Shown: piece after piece, positions 62,306 through 64,000 of the stretch
Layout of the letters: every line of letters begins with the position of its first letter
Numbering within the stretch: position 1 is the first letter of the stretch
NCBI GenBank assembly: GCA_015066175.1
Contig: SVOW01000001.1
Location: 186,001 to 250,000, forward strand
Length of the DNA stretch: 64,000 nucleotides
From: Oscillospiraceae bacterium
GTDB lineage: Bacteria > Bacillota > Clostridia > Oscillospirales > Acutalibacteraceae
Direction of reading: 5' to 3'
Position numbers and translations under genes: made by a program
Notes under the pieces: generated by a model
Databases searched by the model: none
Told to the model about the DNA's origin: nothing
What the model saw: the letters and a program-made list of their open reading frames with translations, nothing else

Positions 62306-64000
62306 TTATTTCACCGCATTATAAAGCACAATTACTGCTTTAGGTGTGTCATTTATTGTAAGCGTAATGCCTTGTGTCATTAATTCTTTACCTGTTTTCT
62401 GATATTTTGTTTCAGGGAAATCGTAATCATAAACTTCATAGAGTGTATCGCTTTCAAGTCCGTTCAAGACGAGATTATATGTGTTTTCGTTAACATTTTC
62501 TCGCTTATAAATAAGTGCCATACCCTCTTTTGCATCTGTATCAAACTGCATTGCAAGGTATCTTGAGGTGTCAAGTCCGCCGTAAGTAAGAGGATAGTAG
62601 TTGCCTACCATATGCTTTCTGATATCAAAATAATCAAGATGCTGTGAACTTGAAATTATATTTGTTCTGTCAGCATATTCCCCTGTTACGTAAGCACAGG
62701 TGCCGTTATAGGGATACCAGAAAGAGATGCCGTAAGTCTGTGACTGAGTCGCTTGCAGAATACCGGGATTTGAATTGCCTTCACCATCCATACAGTTATA
62801 ATCACTTCTCCAGAGAGGAGTTGACCTTCTTGACATTTCGATATCAAGTCTTTTACCGCCTGATGCACAGTTATCAATCATAAGGCCAGGGATTTCTTCA
62901 ACCAATGTATCAAAGAATCGATAAATATTTGTCACATAATGGTTTTCAGTTATACCTTTTCTGCCATCTTCCCACAGTTTATCTGCTTGTTCCCAATAAG
63001 GCAAAAGCGGATAGTTCTGGTCGCTTCTGAAACATTTTACACCATTATCGCGTAAAGAATCGAGCATAAGGTTTGTCATATATTCAAGGCAATCATCATT
63101 GGCGAAATTTACATAGTTTGTGTCCCAATCTTCTTCGTTTACAATCATCCATTCATTATGTTTAACCAACTCGTTATACATTTCTGAATTTCTGCAACAA
63201 CGTTCAACCTCGTACCACAAAAGAAGACCCATACCTCTTTCTTCAAGAAGTTCTGAGATTTCACCAAGACCATTAGGGAACCTTTCAGGGTCAGCATACC
63301 AGTTGCCAAGGCTGTTACTCCAATTTTCATCAATAGGGTACCAACCTGCATCAACCCAGGCATAGTCAAGTGAATGAGTCCATTCTTCGGGAATATTCTT
63401 AACATTCTGAATAACCTGTTCTTCCGTTGTGCCTGCTACTTCAATGCCGATACCTGTTGTAACAACCTGCTTTGTTCCCTCAGGATAAACGCAGTCGACA
63501 GTAAAGTTTCTGAAACTATTGAAACCTTTGAGTGCGTTGTCTGAATTGTAGAAAGTAAGTGAAACAAGGGGTGAACGGACTTCTTCGCCAGGAAGAAGAT
63601 AGCCTTTCAGTTCCTCTTGTTTTGCTTTGATTTCAACGCCTTTTCCTGTTTCAGCAAGAGAAGTGTACCACTGACCTGTCCAACCTACAGCGAGAACTGC
63701 ACTGCCATCTTCACCATTAATGTTGAAATAAGGAAGATATGATTCTGTTCTGCCACCATTTGCAGAAAACACCATAGGAATCAAAGCAAGCTCAGATTTG
63801 AAAAGTTCAAAATCATCAGCTTCTGCAAAAGAACCTTTGCTGAAATATGCATCAGCATCTTTGCCTGTAGGAAGTGTACAATCTGCTGCGTAGAATTCTG
63901 AAACTACAGGAGAGTTTTCTTCACCGTTGTTTTTGATATAAACAGTCCAGTCACATGATGCACTTTCTTCATAAATTGTGGCTTCAACTGTGGCAACAAT
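62306..64000 (-). CDS. GH36-type alpha-galactosidase, N-terminus beyond window
   Basis: The frame is open without a stop from 62306 to the right edge (564 codons), beginning in the window with VATVEATIYEESASCDW, which lines up with VVTVEATIYEENATCEW of the complete paralogue at 40544. An internal TTG at 63784 is not the start. Catalytic landmarks: YAWVDAGWYP, LLWYEVERC, FRSDQNYP (nucleophile Asp; the other copy has YRQDFN) and RSDYNCMDGEG (acid/base). About 120 N-terminal residues are missing. The two proteins are clear paralogues over their whole length but differ in the active-site loops, so their preferred galactosides probably differ. Confidence 0.9.
   Translation of the reverse strand: MVATVEATIYEESASCDWTVYIKNNGEENSPVVSEFYAADCTLPTGKDADAYFSKGSFAEADDFELFKSELALIPMVFSANGGRTESYLPYFNINGEDGSAVLAVGWTGQWYTSLAETGKGVEIKAKQEELKGYLLPGEEVRSPLVSLTFYNSDNALKGFNSFRNFTVDCVYPEGTKQVVTTGIGIEVAGTTEEQVIQNVKNIPEEWTHSLDYAWVDAGWYPIDENWSNSLGNWYADPERFPNGLGEISELLEERGMGLLLWYEVERCCRNSEMYNELVKHNEWMIVNEEDWDTNYVNFANDDCLEYMTNLMLDSLRDNGVKCFRSDQNYPLLPYWEQADKLWEDGRKGITENHYVTNIYRFFDTLVEEIPGLMIDNCASGGKRLDIEMSRRSTPLWRSDYNCMDGEGNSNPGILQATQSQTYGISFWYPYNGTCAYVTGEYADRTNIISSSQHLDYFDIRKHMVGNYYPLTYGGLDTSRYLAMQFDTDAKEGMALIYKRENVNENTYNLVLNGLESDTLYEVYDYDFPETKYQKTGKELMTQGITLTINDTPKAVIVLYNAVK

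Overview
The window is AT-rich DNA with standard bacterial gene structure: strong AGGAGG-type ribosome sites, TTGACA/TATAAT promoters and TGA used as a stop. Together with MurT/GatD, four dockerin-tailed exoproteins, a Cthe_2159-like protein, GH28- and GH36-type enzymes, fucose isomerase and many Fe-S/thioredoxin-like proteins, this points to an anaerobic gut Clostridia member, probably Oscillospirales/Ruminococcaceae-like. The taxon is an inference. No rRNA, complete phage or complete transposon is visible.

Layout. 1-13 kb: a carbohydrate-binding lipoprotein (cut by the left edge), two beta-helix proteins of the pectin lyase/GH28 fold, a DUF1349 protein, a flavodoxin-like oxidoreductase, a secreted PHP phosphoesterase between two very small hydrophobic proteins, a Gfo/Idh/MocA oxidoreductase and an autoregulated-looking XRE regulator. 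13-20 kb: deoC, a zinc-ribbon membrane protein, and an operon of aminotransferase, murT, gatD and a secreted phosphoesterase. 20-28 kb: a dockerin exoprotein, an operon of a ceramidase-like protein and fucI, and another phosphoesterase. 28-36 kb: metF-metH from a divergent promoter pair, a second zinc-ribbon membrane protein, a TlpA / 48-aa CXXC protein / NapH-like redox operon, and a secreted nuclease with a coupled small partner. 36-45 kb: a 1460-aa dockerin protein with massive tandem repeats, a GH36 alpha-galactosidase, a patatin and a secreted phosphoesterase.

45.4-58.4 kb looks like a genomic island. An intact tRNA-Trp lies at its right end with its 3' end facing inward, and a decayed 3' fragment of the same tRNA lies in the same orientation at the left end, the classical footprint of tRNA-targeted integration. 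Inside are a probable four-gene operon (small LuxR-type regulator, zinc-ribbon protein, dockerin protein, 2512-aa beta-helix/dockerin protein) and a divergent 12-TM LuxR-type membrane regulator. The two transcription units share a promoter region holding a perfect 12-bp inverted repeat. No integrase was recognised inside.

58.4-64 kb: a CAU tRNA, a cytosolic PHP protein, a GPH-type sugar symporter, a repeat-dense intergenic region, a small HExxH protein and a second GH36 gene cut by the right edge. The overall theme is capture and breakdown of host or plant glycans (galactosides, fucose, uronates, possibly glycosphingolipids) by surface proteins, with many secreted phosphoesterases.
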